From the NCBI GenBank assembly GCA_023434665.1, contig JAEYSM010000052.1:8559-72558 (forward strand): 64,000 nt of DNA. The letters run 5' to 3'. This DNA is from Bacteroidota bacterium. GTDB taxonomy: Bacteria > Bacteroidota > Bacteroidia > Bacteroidales > Lentimicrobiaceae. How positions within the stretch are numbered: position 1 is the stretch's first letter; the number at the start of each line of letters is the position of its first letter. Shown one piece after another: positions 54,403-62,302 of the stretch. The notes under the pieces are model-generated. The model worked only from the letters and a program-made list of their open reading frames with translations, ran no database searches and was not told where the DNA came from. A program made the translations under genes and the position numbers.

Positions 54403-55014
54403 ATGAAATATCCTTATCTTGTAGTACAAATTACTGAATATGCTAACTTGATTCCCTTACTGAATGCGAAATCAACGTACAATATATTCACTGACAATAA
54501 AACACATCTGAAAAATGCACAATTGCCCTTTTTCAACAATTATTGCCTGCTATCGGCGCAAACTTTTTCTACTATTCCACCGGTTACAATGAGCTATCTG
54601 TGGAATGAGCAGAATAACGATATTATTAAACTGAATGGTACCAGGGATGCTGTTTTTGATAACCTCGATAAACTCGGATTAACACTTAATCAGGAAAATA
54701 TTGTGCCTTATGTTCGGTTTGTGCTCGACAATGTATGGAACGATAAGGGGAGTTTGAGACTTGTGGAGATAATGGATGAAATTGAATTTTCCGATAAACC
54801 ATCGAAATCAGACTTAAGGTTTTTAGAAAGAGCCATCAGACCTACAATTGTTACCCAAACCGAAGAAGGTTTCATCCTTGATACGATTATTATCTACGGA
54901 ACAGAAGTTTATCAAAGTTCTATAGCAGTTGCCAAAAACGGAACTTTTGATATTCAGTCTGAAACTGAACTAATTAATGGAATGAGTTGCTTAAGAGTAA
55001 TTTTTTTAGAATAA
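54403..55014 (+). CDS. Hypothetical protein, 203 aa
   Basis: Not recognised. It is an alpha/beta protein without signal peptide, membrane helix or Cys motif. Its start is 1 bp after the stop of the membrane protein, so it belongs to the same transcript. A short 5' part (ITEYANLIPLLNAKSTYNIF) and a DNVW motif are the only distinctive features. Confidence 0.65.
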   Translation: MKYPYLVVQITEYANLIPLLNAKSTYNIFTDNKTHLKNAQLPFFNNYCLLSAQTFSTIPPVTMSYLWNEQNNDIIKLNGTRDAVFDNLDKLGLTLNQENIVPYVRFVLDNVWNDKGSLRLVEIMDEIEFSDKPSKSDLRFLERAIRPTIVTQTEEGFILDTIIIYGTEVYQSSIAVAKNGTFDIQSETELINGMSCLRVIFLE

Positions 55015-55018
55015 AGAT

Positions 55019-55501
55019 ATGATGTCATTTTTTGATAGAATTGTTTCGCTTGATGATGCAATGATTGTCCGCCCTGCTTCTGAGGAAGATATAAGGGAAG
55101 CGAATAGTGAATTGTTAAACTTAAATTTGCCTCCAATTCCATCGGATTATAAAGATTTCTTAAAGCATTGCAATGGATTTGCATTTAATGGTGTGGAGCT
55201 TTTCGGGACAGATATTGTGACTGACCCCGAGACCGGTTTTCAGTTGATTGATATAGTATCCTACACGGAACAACAACTGGAATATTACGATGAAGAGCTT
55301 CTCTATTTTGGTTGTGTAGATGATGATATCTATACTTACAACCCACGCTCACAAAAGTATGAAACAAGAGATATCTCTGGTTTTGAAGTGTATGATGAGT
55401 TCGAAAGCTTCGGAATGTTCCTCGAAAACGAGATAGTTACCAAGCTATTTCAGCAGGATAACGGTCCTGACGACGATGGAAGATATGATGCGTGGGTATG
55501 A
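55019..55501 (+). CDS. SMI1/KNR4 (SUKH) family protein
   Basis: A 160-residue protein of the SMI1/KNR4 (SUKH) superfamily: an early ASEEDIREANSELLNLNLPPIPSDYKDFLKHCNGF-type core (Pro-x-x-Tyr followed by NG) and ELFGTDIV, then the acidic DDDIYTYN segment. SUKH proteins are often immunity factors in polymorphic-toxin systems but also act as adaptors. It overlaps the next gene by 4 bp. No toxin with an obvious nuclease or deaminase domain is seen in this locus. Confidence 0.8.
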   Translation: MMSFFDRIVSLDDAMIVRPASEEDIREANSELLNLNLPPIPSDYKDFLKHCNGFAFNGVELFGTDIVTDPETGFQLIDIVSYTEQQLEYYDEELLYFGCVDDDIYTYNPRSQKYETRDISGFEVYDEFESFGMFLENEIVTKLFQQDNGPDDDGRYDAWV

Positions 55502-55848
55502 GAGAAAATCATAATATACTGACACTTCAGGCAACCTCAAAAATATTTTTTCCATTAGGAGACGGAGTGGGCAGTACTACTGAAAAGTCCTTCTCTATCC
55601 CAGAAATAGAGAAGTTGAAGAATTTAAAGTGTGGATATTTCACTATTAAAATTGAGGAGAAAACTGATACACACTTAATAGGTAAAGTAGTCTGGGAAGA
55701 TGACCAGATAAGGATATCTCCCACAAATAATGGTGGAAAGTTCGATCTTTCATTTGACCAACCGGATTACATGACTGAACCGCTGAATGTTTCATACAAC
55801 ACCTTTGCGATACTTTCATTGTCACTTGAATTCCCTGATATTTCATGA
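55498..55848 (+). CDS. Hypothetical protein, 116 aa, last gene of the locus
   Basis: Not recognised. I start at ATG 55498, which overlaps the SUKH stop (ATGA), rather than the GTG at 55492. It is a small beta-rich protein without membrane segments. Its tight overlap suggests it acts with the SUKH protein. Its stop is 14 bp from the convergent ROK gene stop; no hairpin terminator was found between them. Confidence 0.65.
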   Translation: MRENHNILTLQATSKIFFPLGDGVGSTTEKSFSIPEIEKLKNLKCGYFTIKIEEKTDTHLIGKVVWEDDQIRISPTNNGGKFDLSFDQPDYMTEPLNVSYNTFAILSLSLEFPDIS

Positions 55849-55862
55849 AAGATTAAACATAA

Positions 55863-56969
55863 CTACTTTTTGTCTAATGAGTTCAAAGCAAATGCATATG
55901 CTCCAATGGCGACTGCCTGAGAAGTACCTAAGCGGCTTACTCCAACGCCGATTCTCTTTAAAGAATCATACTTAATTCTTTTGTTGCTGAAAGGCACTTT
56001 AATTTCAGTAGTATTACCTTCGTAGAACTGAGCAAACTCCTTCTCATCTTCAAGATTAAAGACTTTTATTTCGAGCCTGTCGAGAGCAGTTCCTATCATA
56101 GTTGTAAAATTGGCATTCATTTCATCAACCAGCCTTTGCAGGAATAAAGGATATGCTCCTGCGAGTCCGCCTCCAATAACAACCAAACCATCTATCAGTG
56201 TAGAAGCATTGGCTATTGAGTCGCCTGCTACCTCTGCCATTCTGTGGAAAGCTTTAATTGCGGCTTCCTTGTTTCCTTCTCTTTTTCCCATACCAATCTC
56301 AAATATTTCGCGAGGTTCGGGACAAAGTTCATACTGAATATTTGCTTCGCGACAGTAAACTCTTTTTATTCCCCTTATGCTGACATTTTCTTCAACACTG
56401 GCATTTGTGTGCAATTTGTTGCGCATACGGTTAATTTCGCCCTGAGCTGAATTATCGCCAACAAATAATTCACCACGTGAAACTATCCCTCCACCATAAC
56501 CGGTACCAAAGGTAACTCCGAGCAGATTCTGGAAAACTTTGGGGCTGTTGCTGCTTTTAATCCTATTGTTGATTTCAGGAAGAAAACCTGCAATAGCTTC
56601 ACCATAAGTGAAAAGATCTCCATCGTTGTTAATATAAACAGGGATATTAAACCTTTCTTCAAGCATAGGTCCTAAAGCAACACCTCCTCTGAAAGTGGGT
56701 AAATTCTCCAGATCACCAATTATTCCTAATTCATACTCAGCAGGCCCTGGGAAACAAAAACTAATGGCTACAGGAGCATGTTTCAGCTTTGATTTAACCT
56801 CATTAAAACCCTGAATAATCTTGTTTAAAACTGATTCAAGTGTATTGCCATCTGCAGGAATCACAATTGGATCAATGATTTCAACATTTGATTGTACTGC
56901 TGAAAATACAAAGTTGGTACCACCTGCGTCGAGTACCATAACTATACGGTTGTCATTCTGAAAACGCAT
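55863..56969 (-). CDS. ROK family protein (sugar kinase-like)
   Basis: A 368-residue protein of the ROK family: N-terminal phosphate-binding DAGGTNFVFSAV, FCFPGPAEY, catalytic-type NNDGDLFTYGE and VIGGGLAGAYP. It lacks the usual ROK zinc motif (CxCGxxGCxE), having only scattered Cys, and carries no helix-turn-helix, so it is a kinase rather than a repressor. It may be a glucokinase or another hexose kinase; specificity is unclear. It is transcribed alone, convergent with the kinase/AAA locus. Confidence 0.8.
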   Translation of the reverse strand: MRFQNDNRIVMVLDAGGTNFVFSAVQSNVEIIDPIVIPADGNTLESVLNKIIQGFNEVKSKLKHAPVAISFCFPGPAEYELGIIGDLENLPTFRGGVALGPMLEERFNIPVYINNDGDLFTYGEAIAGFLPEINNRIKSSNSPKVFQNLLGVTFGTGYGGGIVSRGELFVGDNSAQGEINRMRNKLHTNASVEENVSIRGIKRVYCREANIQYELCPEPREIFEIGMGKREGNKEAAIKAFHRMAEVAGDSIANASTLIDGLVVIGGGLAGAYPLFLQRLVDEMNANFTTMIGTALDRLEIKVFNLEDEKEFAQFYEGNTTEIKVPFSNKRIKYDSLKRIGVGVSRLGTSQAVAIGAYAFALNSLDKK

Positions 56970-57048
56970 CTTTCTTATCTGATTTTAGATTTTAAATATT
57001 GTTATCCCAAGCCTCTGGGATTCAATTGACATTCTTAATTTTATCTTC

Positions 57049-57056
57049 CAAAAATA
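57049..57056 (-). promoter_or_regulatory. Possible -7 box of the ROK gene
   Basis: Minus-strand TATTTTTG fits TAnnTTTG, about 80 bp before the ATG at 56969. No -33 TTG at the proper spacing. A 6-bp hairpin (57004-57021) lies in the leader. Confidence 0.25.
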
Positions 57057-57096
57057 AGTTATTTAACACTTAAAATTTAATTATAGTCAAATATTG

Positions 57097-59892
57097 TTAG
57101 TGAGCTTCAAGCCAATTACTTCCTGTGCTCAATTCTACTTCAATCGGCACACTCAGCGAAAGGGCGTTCTTCATACAGCTTTCTATGATAGGTCTCACAA
57201 TTTCAATTTCGTCTTTAGGTACCTCAAAAACCAATTCATCATGAACTTGCATAATCATTCTTGATTGAAGTGACTCCTTTTTAAAAGTATCATGAATGCA
57301 AATCATGGCTATCTTAATCATGTCAGCTGAAGATCCTTGTATAGGAGCATTGATGGCATTCCTTTCAGCAAAATTTCTTATTATGGCATTGGATGAATTT
57401 ATATCCCGCAGGTATCTGCGCCTTTTTTTTAATGTTTCAACATACCCTGTGGTGCGGGCTTTTTCTATTGTTTTATCAATATATTCTCTAATTCCATGGA
57501 AACGCTGGAAGTATTGATTGATGATTTCTGAGGCTTCTTTTCGGGGAATATTCAATCTCTCTGATAATCCAAATGCTGAAATTCCATATATAATTCCAAA
57601 GTTTACTGTTTTTGCATTACGCCTCATGTCCTTAGTGACGTGGGCTATGTCGACGTTATATATGCGAGCAGCTGTTGCAGTGTGGATGTCGATGCCGTTT
57701 CTGAATGCATCAAGCATTACTGTATCACCACTCAACTCAGCAATTATTCTCAATTCTATCTGTGAATAATCAGCCGATAGAAGAACGAACTTTTCATTGC
57801 GGGGAACGAATGCCTTTCTAATCTCTCGTCCTCTTTCTGACCTGATTGGGATATTCTGCAGATTTGGATTGTTTGAACTTAATCTGCCTGTTGCCGCTAC
57901 TGCCTGATTATAAGTTGTATGAATTCTTCCTGTACGTGGATTGACTAAACAAGGTAGCGCATCAATATATGTTGATTTAAGTTTGGTGAGTGATCTGTAT
58001 TCAAGTATTTTAGAAATGATAGGATGCTTATTCACCAGCTTTATTAATATCTCCTCACCAGTTGAATGTTGCTTGGTCTTTGTCTTTTTTGTGTTTTCAG
58101 ATATCCTTAATTTATCGAATAAAATCTCACCTAATTGTTTAGGCGATCCAATATTAAAAGATTCTCCGGCCAATTGATAAATTTCCTGTTCTATAATTGA
58201 AATTTCTTCCGATAGCTCTTTGGAATATCCGTTTAATACATCGATATCTATCTTTACCCCCTCAGCCTCCATAGCTGCAAGGACAGGTACCAACGGCATC
58301 TCTAATTTTTGAAATAAGTCTGTCAAATCTGATTTTACTAACAATGGCTCAAGGTGCAATTTTAACTTGAGGGTGATGTCGGCATCTTCACAGGCATAAT
58401 CTTTGACTGCAATAGCAGGGAGGTCCTTTAATGAAATTTGGTTTTTCCCTTTTCGTCCTATTAATTCTTCTATCTGTATAAGTTTATAATTCAAACATGT
58501 TGATGCGATATATTCAATTGAATGTCTTAGATCAGGCTCAATGAGATAATGAGCAATCATTGTATCGAACAATGCTCCTGTAATGGTCACTTCGTACCAG
58601 GTAAGTACAGCAATGTCATATTTCAGGTTGTGACCGATCTTTTCAATTTCAATATTATTATATACCGGATCAAATTCCTTTACAATTTTCAATGCCTCAT
58701 GGTAATTTTCAGGAACGGGGACATACCATGCTTCTCCCGGAGTTACTGCAAAAGTTAGTCCTATAAGTTCAACTGTATTAGGATCGTTACCGGTAGTTTC
58801 TGTATCAATACTTACACTTTTAACTTTAAGCAGAACCTGAAGTAGTTCCTGTCTTTTTTCCGCGGTGTCAGCAAGGTGATATGAATGAGTCGTGTTACTC
58901 AAATCATTTATTCCGGTGCTTGAGAAGAGTGTATCGGAACTTTCCTGACTGAACAAGTCAGGGAGAGGGTAATTTGAGTCAGCAGATTTTGATTGAATTG
59001 ATTTCTCATAATCTTTTTTAACTCTTTCCCCAAAAGTTCTAAACTCTAATTCTTCCAATAAAGGATTCAACTGATCAAAATCCGGACTGGTCAATCTTAA
59101 TGCTTCTTCATTAAATTCCACCGGAACATCGAGCAGTATAGTAGCTAATTGCTTTGATAGCAAAGCCTGTTGGCTAAATTCAATCACTTTAGCCCTCATT
59201 TTTTCATTGGTGATGCTAATTGCATTTTCAATAAGGTTTTCAACACTGTCAAACTGCTCAATTAATTTGCGGGCGGTTACTTCACCAACCCCTGGAATTC
59301 CCGGGATATTATCTGAGGCATCCCCCCAAAGGCCGAGTAAATCTTTAACTTGTTCAGGACGCTTAATGCAATAACGTTCACAAACTTCCTTAACGCCCAT
59401 TACCACTGCTTTTTCTCCGGGTTTTCCAGGCTTGTATAGCAGGATATTTTCTGATACCAGTTGTGCAAAATCTTTGTCAGGAGTCATCATAAAGACCTTA
59501 TATCCTTCAGATTCAGCCTTTACAGCCAGTGTGCCGATAATATCATCGGCTTCAAAGCCATCTTTTACAAGGACAGGGATATTGAATGCTTCTATTAGTC
59601 TGATAATATATGGTATTGCTTTAAGAATATCCTCAGGAACAGATTCACGGGTGCTTTTATATTCAATATAATCTACATGCCGCTGAGTAGGTGCATGCGT
59701 ATCAAAAGCAACTCCCATCAAATCGGGTTTCTCGTTTTTGATAATTTCATAAAGTGTATTTGCAAATCCAAGTATTGCGGATGTGTTCAGACCTTTTGAT
59801 GTTACTCTCGGATTCTTATTCAATGCATAATACGACCTATAAATTAAGGCCATTGCGTCTAAGAGAAATACTTTTCCCTTGCTTTCGGACAT
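57097..59892 (-). CDS. polA: DNA polymerase I
   Basis: A 931-residue DNA polymerase I that fills gaps and removes RNA primers. Domains: 5'-3' exonuclease (about 1-290; LLGLWGDASDNIPGIPGVGEVTA), 3'-5' exonuclease (about 345-530) with intact DTETTGNDP so proofreading is likely, and family-A polymerase with motif A (SADYSQIELRI), motif B (RRNAKTVNFGIIYG) and motif C (QVHDELVFEV). Length is normal. It follows the 59928 gene at a gap of 35 bp and may share its transcript. Confidence 0.97.
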   Translation of the reverse strand: MSESKGKVFLLDAMALIYRSYYALNKNPRVTSKGLNTSAILGFANTLYEIIKNEKPDLMGVAFDTHAPTQRHVDYIEYKSTRESVPEDILKAIPYIIRLIEAFNIPVLVKDGFEADDIIGTLAVKAESEGYKVFMMTPDKDFAQLVSENILLYKPGKPGEKAVVMGVKEVCERYCIKRPEQVKDLLGLWGDASDNIPGIPGVGEVTARKLIEQFDSVENLIENAISITNEKMRAKVIEFSQQALLSKQLATILLDVPVEFNEEALRLTSPDFDQLNPLLEELEFRTFGERVKKDYEKSIQSKSADSNYPLPDLFSQESSDTLFSSTGINDLSNTTHSYHLADTAEKRQELLQVLLKVKSVSIDTETTGNDPNTVELIGLTFAVTPGEAWYVPVPENYHEALKIVKEFDPVYNNIEIEKIGHNLKYDIAVLTWYEVTITGALFDTMIAHYLIEPDLRHSIEYIASTCLNYKLIQIEELIGRKGKNQISLKDLPAIAVKDYACEDADITLKLKLHLEPLLVKSDLTDLFQKLEMPLVPVLAAMEAEGVKIDIDVLNGYSKELSEEISIIEQEIYQLAGESFNIGSPKQLGEILFDKLRISENTKKTKTKQHSTGEEILIKLVNKHPIISKILEYRSLTKLKSTYIDALPCLVNPRTGRIHTTYNQAVAATGRLSSNNPNLQNIPIRSERGREIRKAFVPRNEKFVLLSADYSQIELRIIAELSGDTVMLDAFRNGIDIHTATAARIYNVDIAHVTKDMRRNAKTVNFGIIYGISAFGLSERLNIPRKEASEIINQYFQRFHGIREYIDKTIEKARTTGYVETLKKRRRYLRDINSSNAIIRNFAERNAINAPIQGSSADMIKIAMICIHDTFKKESLQSRMIMQVHDELVFEVPKDEIEIVRPIIESCMKNALSLSVPIEVELSTGSNWLEAH

Positions 59893-59927
59893 AGATTGAT
59901 TGATTTGGAGTTATATCAACGAAATAT

Positions 59928-60281
59928 TTATTTTACTTCCCGCTGAACGAGCATATAGATATCATTTTCTAAAGGAAGATAGCCATACTCGTAAACGAAT
60001 TTATAAGTATTACCTTTTTGGGTAACATAGACATGAGTGTAATAGTTAAAATTAAAACCGAGATTAACCAGCTTATCCTTGTGCACTGAGACTTTACCTG
60101 TTGGGTTTAACTCTATAAGTATTTTGCGGTTTTTCTTCAGATAATTATTCACGCGTCTAACAGATTCAGAGATGTTGCTATTTATTCTGTTATTGTAATT
60201 ATTGCGACATTGATCATTGCAAAATTTTTTATCTGAACGACCTATAAGAGGTTCGTTGCAGTCAAGACAAAACCTTTCCAT
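59928..60281 (-). CDS. Small zinc-finger protein, 117 aa
   Basis: A 117-residue protein with an N-terminal treble-clef-like zinc site (CLDC-x12-CNDQC) and a C-terminal alpha/beta part. Such MYM/FCS-type fingers are common in small Bacteroidota hypothetical proteins. It lies just upstream of polA on the same strand. Nucleic-acid binding is plausible but unproven. Confidence 0.75.
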   Translation of the reverse strand: MERFCLDCNEPLIGRSDKKFCNDQCRNNYNNRINSNISESVRRVNNYLKKNRKILIELNPTGKVSVHKDKLVNLGFNFNYYTHVYVTQKGNTYKFVYEYGYLPLENDIYMLVQREVK

Positions 60282-60703
60282 TATTTAAAACTTGAAGAAA
60301 TTGTTAAAAAATACGCTCATTGCTTTTATTGTCTTTAATGGATCGCTTATGAAGCATATTACAATTTATAAGTGCAATAAGTGCCATCCAGAAACAATAA
60401 ATGCTTTTGAGCGTAGATCATCGAATATAGCTTTAGGCTCTTAACTTGATTTAGCTTTTTTCTCCTTTTTCTCAAGTCGTTTTTCTTTTAGAGACTTAGT
60501 AGGCTCTTTCTTGGTTTCTTTTCTTTGATCTTTTCCTTTAGCCATGACTTATTGGATTAAATAGGTTAAACAGACTGTTAATTACCATTTGTCCACATCT
60601 CCCTAAAATAAGGTTGACATGTCAAATTTACATATTTATTGGCTATAATCTATTTAGTGTGCTATTTATTATTGCTTGGGAGTAATCCTTTGTGCCGAAG
60701 CAT
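60282..60703. other. Intergenic region
   Basis: This 422-bp stretch contains only the disrupted small basic ORF at 60441-60546. The rest is A/T-rich with no hairpin terminator or promoter that I could support. Confidence 0.4.
60441..60546 (-). pseudogene. Frameshifted tiny Lys-rich ORF
   Basis: Minus strand: an open frame of 32 codons (60539-60441) encodes a Lys/Glu-rich peptide beginning KGKDQRKETKKEP and ending at TAA. No start codon is in frame before a stop. Removing one base between ATGGC (60546) and AAAGGA would give a 34-residue protein beginning MAKGKDQRKE, a form I recall as a frequent tiny Bacteroidota protein. So it is either a one-base frameshift mutation or a sequence error. Confidence 0.5.
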
Positions 60704-60940
60704 TCAACCATCTTCACGGAGATGCCACCTTTCGTCATCACCTTTCTCATACTTTTTCTTGACAGCAGCCCAGGCGACTTTATGAGAAGTTTCCTCCCGG
60801 GAGGAATCTCCTTCACGATCTTCTGGTTTTTTATATTCGTCCCACGCATTGTTATAGGCTGCAAGATAAATTTCCCGGGCGTGTTTTGGAAGATTATTTT
60901 TTACACTTTCTGGTAAATCTTCGATGTTTTTGTATGGCAT
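60704..60940 (-). CDS. chaB: ChaB family protein
   Basis: A 78-residue protein of the ChaB family: MPYKNIEDLPESVKNNLP and AWDEYKKP, then SHKVAWAAVKKKYEKG with the conserved AWxAVK motif. Named as a regulator of the ChaA cation exchanger in E. coli, but no chaA is near, and similar proteins occur alone or in stress/phage settings. Its role here is unknown. Confidence 0.88.
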   Translation of the reverse strand: MPYKNIEDLPESVKNNLPKHAREIYLAAYNNAWDEYKKPEDREGDSSREETSHKVAWAAVKKKYEKGDDERWHLREDG

Positions 60941-61114
60941 ACTCTGTTGTTTTCTAATAATAAAAAAAGAAAATCCGTCAAAGGTTCAAATAAGTGCTAA
61001 AAGTCTGATTTTTTAATAATCACATAATCAAGCACAAAGTCGTTTATAAACGATTATAAATGTGTATTTCCGAATGTAAATAGTTATTAACCGAATCCAG
61101 AAAACTGGCAGGTA

Positions 61115-61122
61115 TACTTTTG
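61115..61122 (+). promoter_or_regulatory. Possible -7 box of the first ssb gene
   Basis: TACTTTTG fits TAnnTTTG and lies about 90 bp before ATG 61213. The leader contains a small ATG-initiated frame (61172) that runs into the gene in another frame; no -33 TTG was found. Confidence 0.35.
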
Positions 61123-61212
61123 CTTCATCGTTCAAACATACATAGTCAAGTTTGGAGAGAGAAGAAAGGTTAATGTTGAACATGCCTCAAAAGGCAAAAA
61201 AATCAAAAAAAG

Positions 61213-61557
61213 ATGAAAGCTTTAAACAATCGAGTGCAGTTGATCGGATTTCTTGGTGCAGACCCGGTAGTAAGAAAATTTGAAGATGGTAAAGTAATGG
61301 CCAGAATGCTTTTGGCAACTAATGAAGCCACTATTGAGAAAGGTAAAAGGGGGGTCAGGACTCAATGGCACCAGCTAATTGTATGGGGAAAACTCGCTGA
61401 AATTTGTGAGAAGTATCTGCAAAAAGGTGGAGAAATCGCTGTTGATGGAAGACTGGCTTATCATTCTTTTACAGACAAAGAAGGACACAATCGCTTAAGT
61501 ACTGAAATCACTGTTAATGATCTTCTGATGATCAGGGGTAAACAACTCTGCAATTAA
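61213..61557 (+). CDS. ssb: Single-stranded DNA-binding protein (OB fold only)
   Basis: A 114-residue SSB: MKALNNRVQLIGFLGADPVVRKFEDGKVMARMLLAT, WHQLIVWGKLAE and YLQKGGEIAVDGRL are conserved OB-fold elements. Usual SSBs carry a Gly/Pro-rich tail with an acidic DDxPF tip that recruits repair enzymes; this one stops right after the fold. It is followed by a paralogue after 81 bp. It may be an accessory SSB used under special conditions. Confidence 0.9.
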   Translation: MKALNNRVQLIGFLGADPVVRKFEDGKVMARMLLATNEATIEKGKRGVRTQWHQLIVWGKLAEICEKYLQKGGEIAVDGRLAYHSFTDKEGHNRLSTEITVNDLLMIRGKQLCN

Positions 61558-61638
61558 GAAAATCTTAAGTAGAAGCAAGTGTACGTAAATAAAAGAATTT
61601 CAAAAACATAACGAACAATAATTATAAAAATATTTACC

Positions 61639-61977
61639 ATGAATAATTTAAGGAACAGAGTTACATTGATCGGCAGGTTAGGAAAAGAACCGGAAGTTAG
61701 AACTATTGAAGGAAACAAGAAAATGGTAAGATTATCATTGGCTACCAATAGCGATTACTTTAATAAAGATGGTGAAAAAGTAAAAGATACGCAATGGCAT
61801 AATCTGGTAGTGTGGGGCAATCTTAGTGAAATGTGTGAGAAATACCTTTGTAAAGGGAAAGAGATTGCAGTGGAAGGAAAAATTGTGTATCGCTACTGGG
61901 ATGATAAAGATGGTATCACACATTGCATAACTGAAATTAATGTGCTTGACTTGTTAATGATTGGTCCGAAAGATTAA
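61639..61977 (+). CDS. ssb: Second single-stranded DNA-binding protein (OB fold only)
   Basis: A 112-residue SSB paralogue (NNLRNRVTLIGRLGKEPEVRTIEG, WHNLVVWGNLSEMCEKYLCKGKEIAVEGK), close to the upstream copy, and likewise lacking a C-terminal acidic tip. The pair looks like a tandem duplication. A terminator follows. Confidence 0.9.
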   Translation: MNNLRNRVTLIGRLGKEPEVRTIEGNKKMVRLSLATNSDYFNKDGEKVKDTQWHNLVVWGNLSEMCEKYLCKGKEIAVEGKIVYRYWDDKDGITHCITEINVLDLLMIGPKD

Positions 61978-62302
61978 TTACCTCTCTTCAGGTATTTGGA
62001 GGTTGCCTGGTTTAAAAGGCAACCTCTTTTTTTATTACAAGCTAATGCTTCCCTGAATCATAATGGACTTATGAGTAGTCATTAATAGATTACGTGCTAA
62101 AAAGATAGTTGTTAACAGCACTACGAGCTCAAAGTCAAACGAATTGTTAACTGAAATGATTGTTAACTGTTAAATTGTTAATATCATTTTAGACGTCTGA
62201 CCGAAAACGCATCTTTTTCATTTTATATTTACAGAGAAGGTCGGTCAGTAAATTAGTGAACGATCGGAATACTCTTAGAAACAGCTAGCTAATTTTTCTT
62301 CT
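61978..62302. promoter_or_regulatory. Intergenic region upstream of the PIN-PhoH gene with TTGTTAAC repeats
   Basis: After the terminator, the sequence contains TTGTTAACAG (62108-62117), two TTGTTAACTG (62143-62152 and 62159-62168) and a partial TTGTTAATAT (62174-62183). The last three start 16 and 15 bp apart. A 7-bp inverted pair CTGACCG (62196) / CGGTCAG (62241) lies further on. No gene is seen. Confidence 0.45.
61999..62033 (+). terminator. Intrinsic terminator of the ssb pair
   Basis: Stem GAGGTTGCC / GGCAACCTC (9 bp) with a 10-nt loop, followed by seven T. Confidence 0.85.

Noticed and set aside
43609..55848. Possibility that the kinase/FHA/PP2C/AAA locus is a type VI or type VII secretion system
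   Set aside because: No TssB/C, Hcp, VgrG, TssJLM, WXG100, EccC or EccB-like gene is present; only the regulatory parts resemble these systems.
61172..61281. Small ATG-initiated frame overlapping the start of the first ssb gene
   Set aside because: About 36 codons, Lys-rich only through the A-rich leader, then reads the ssb gene out of frame; no sign of a real leader peptide.
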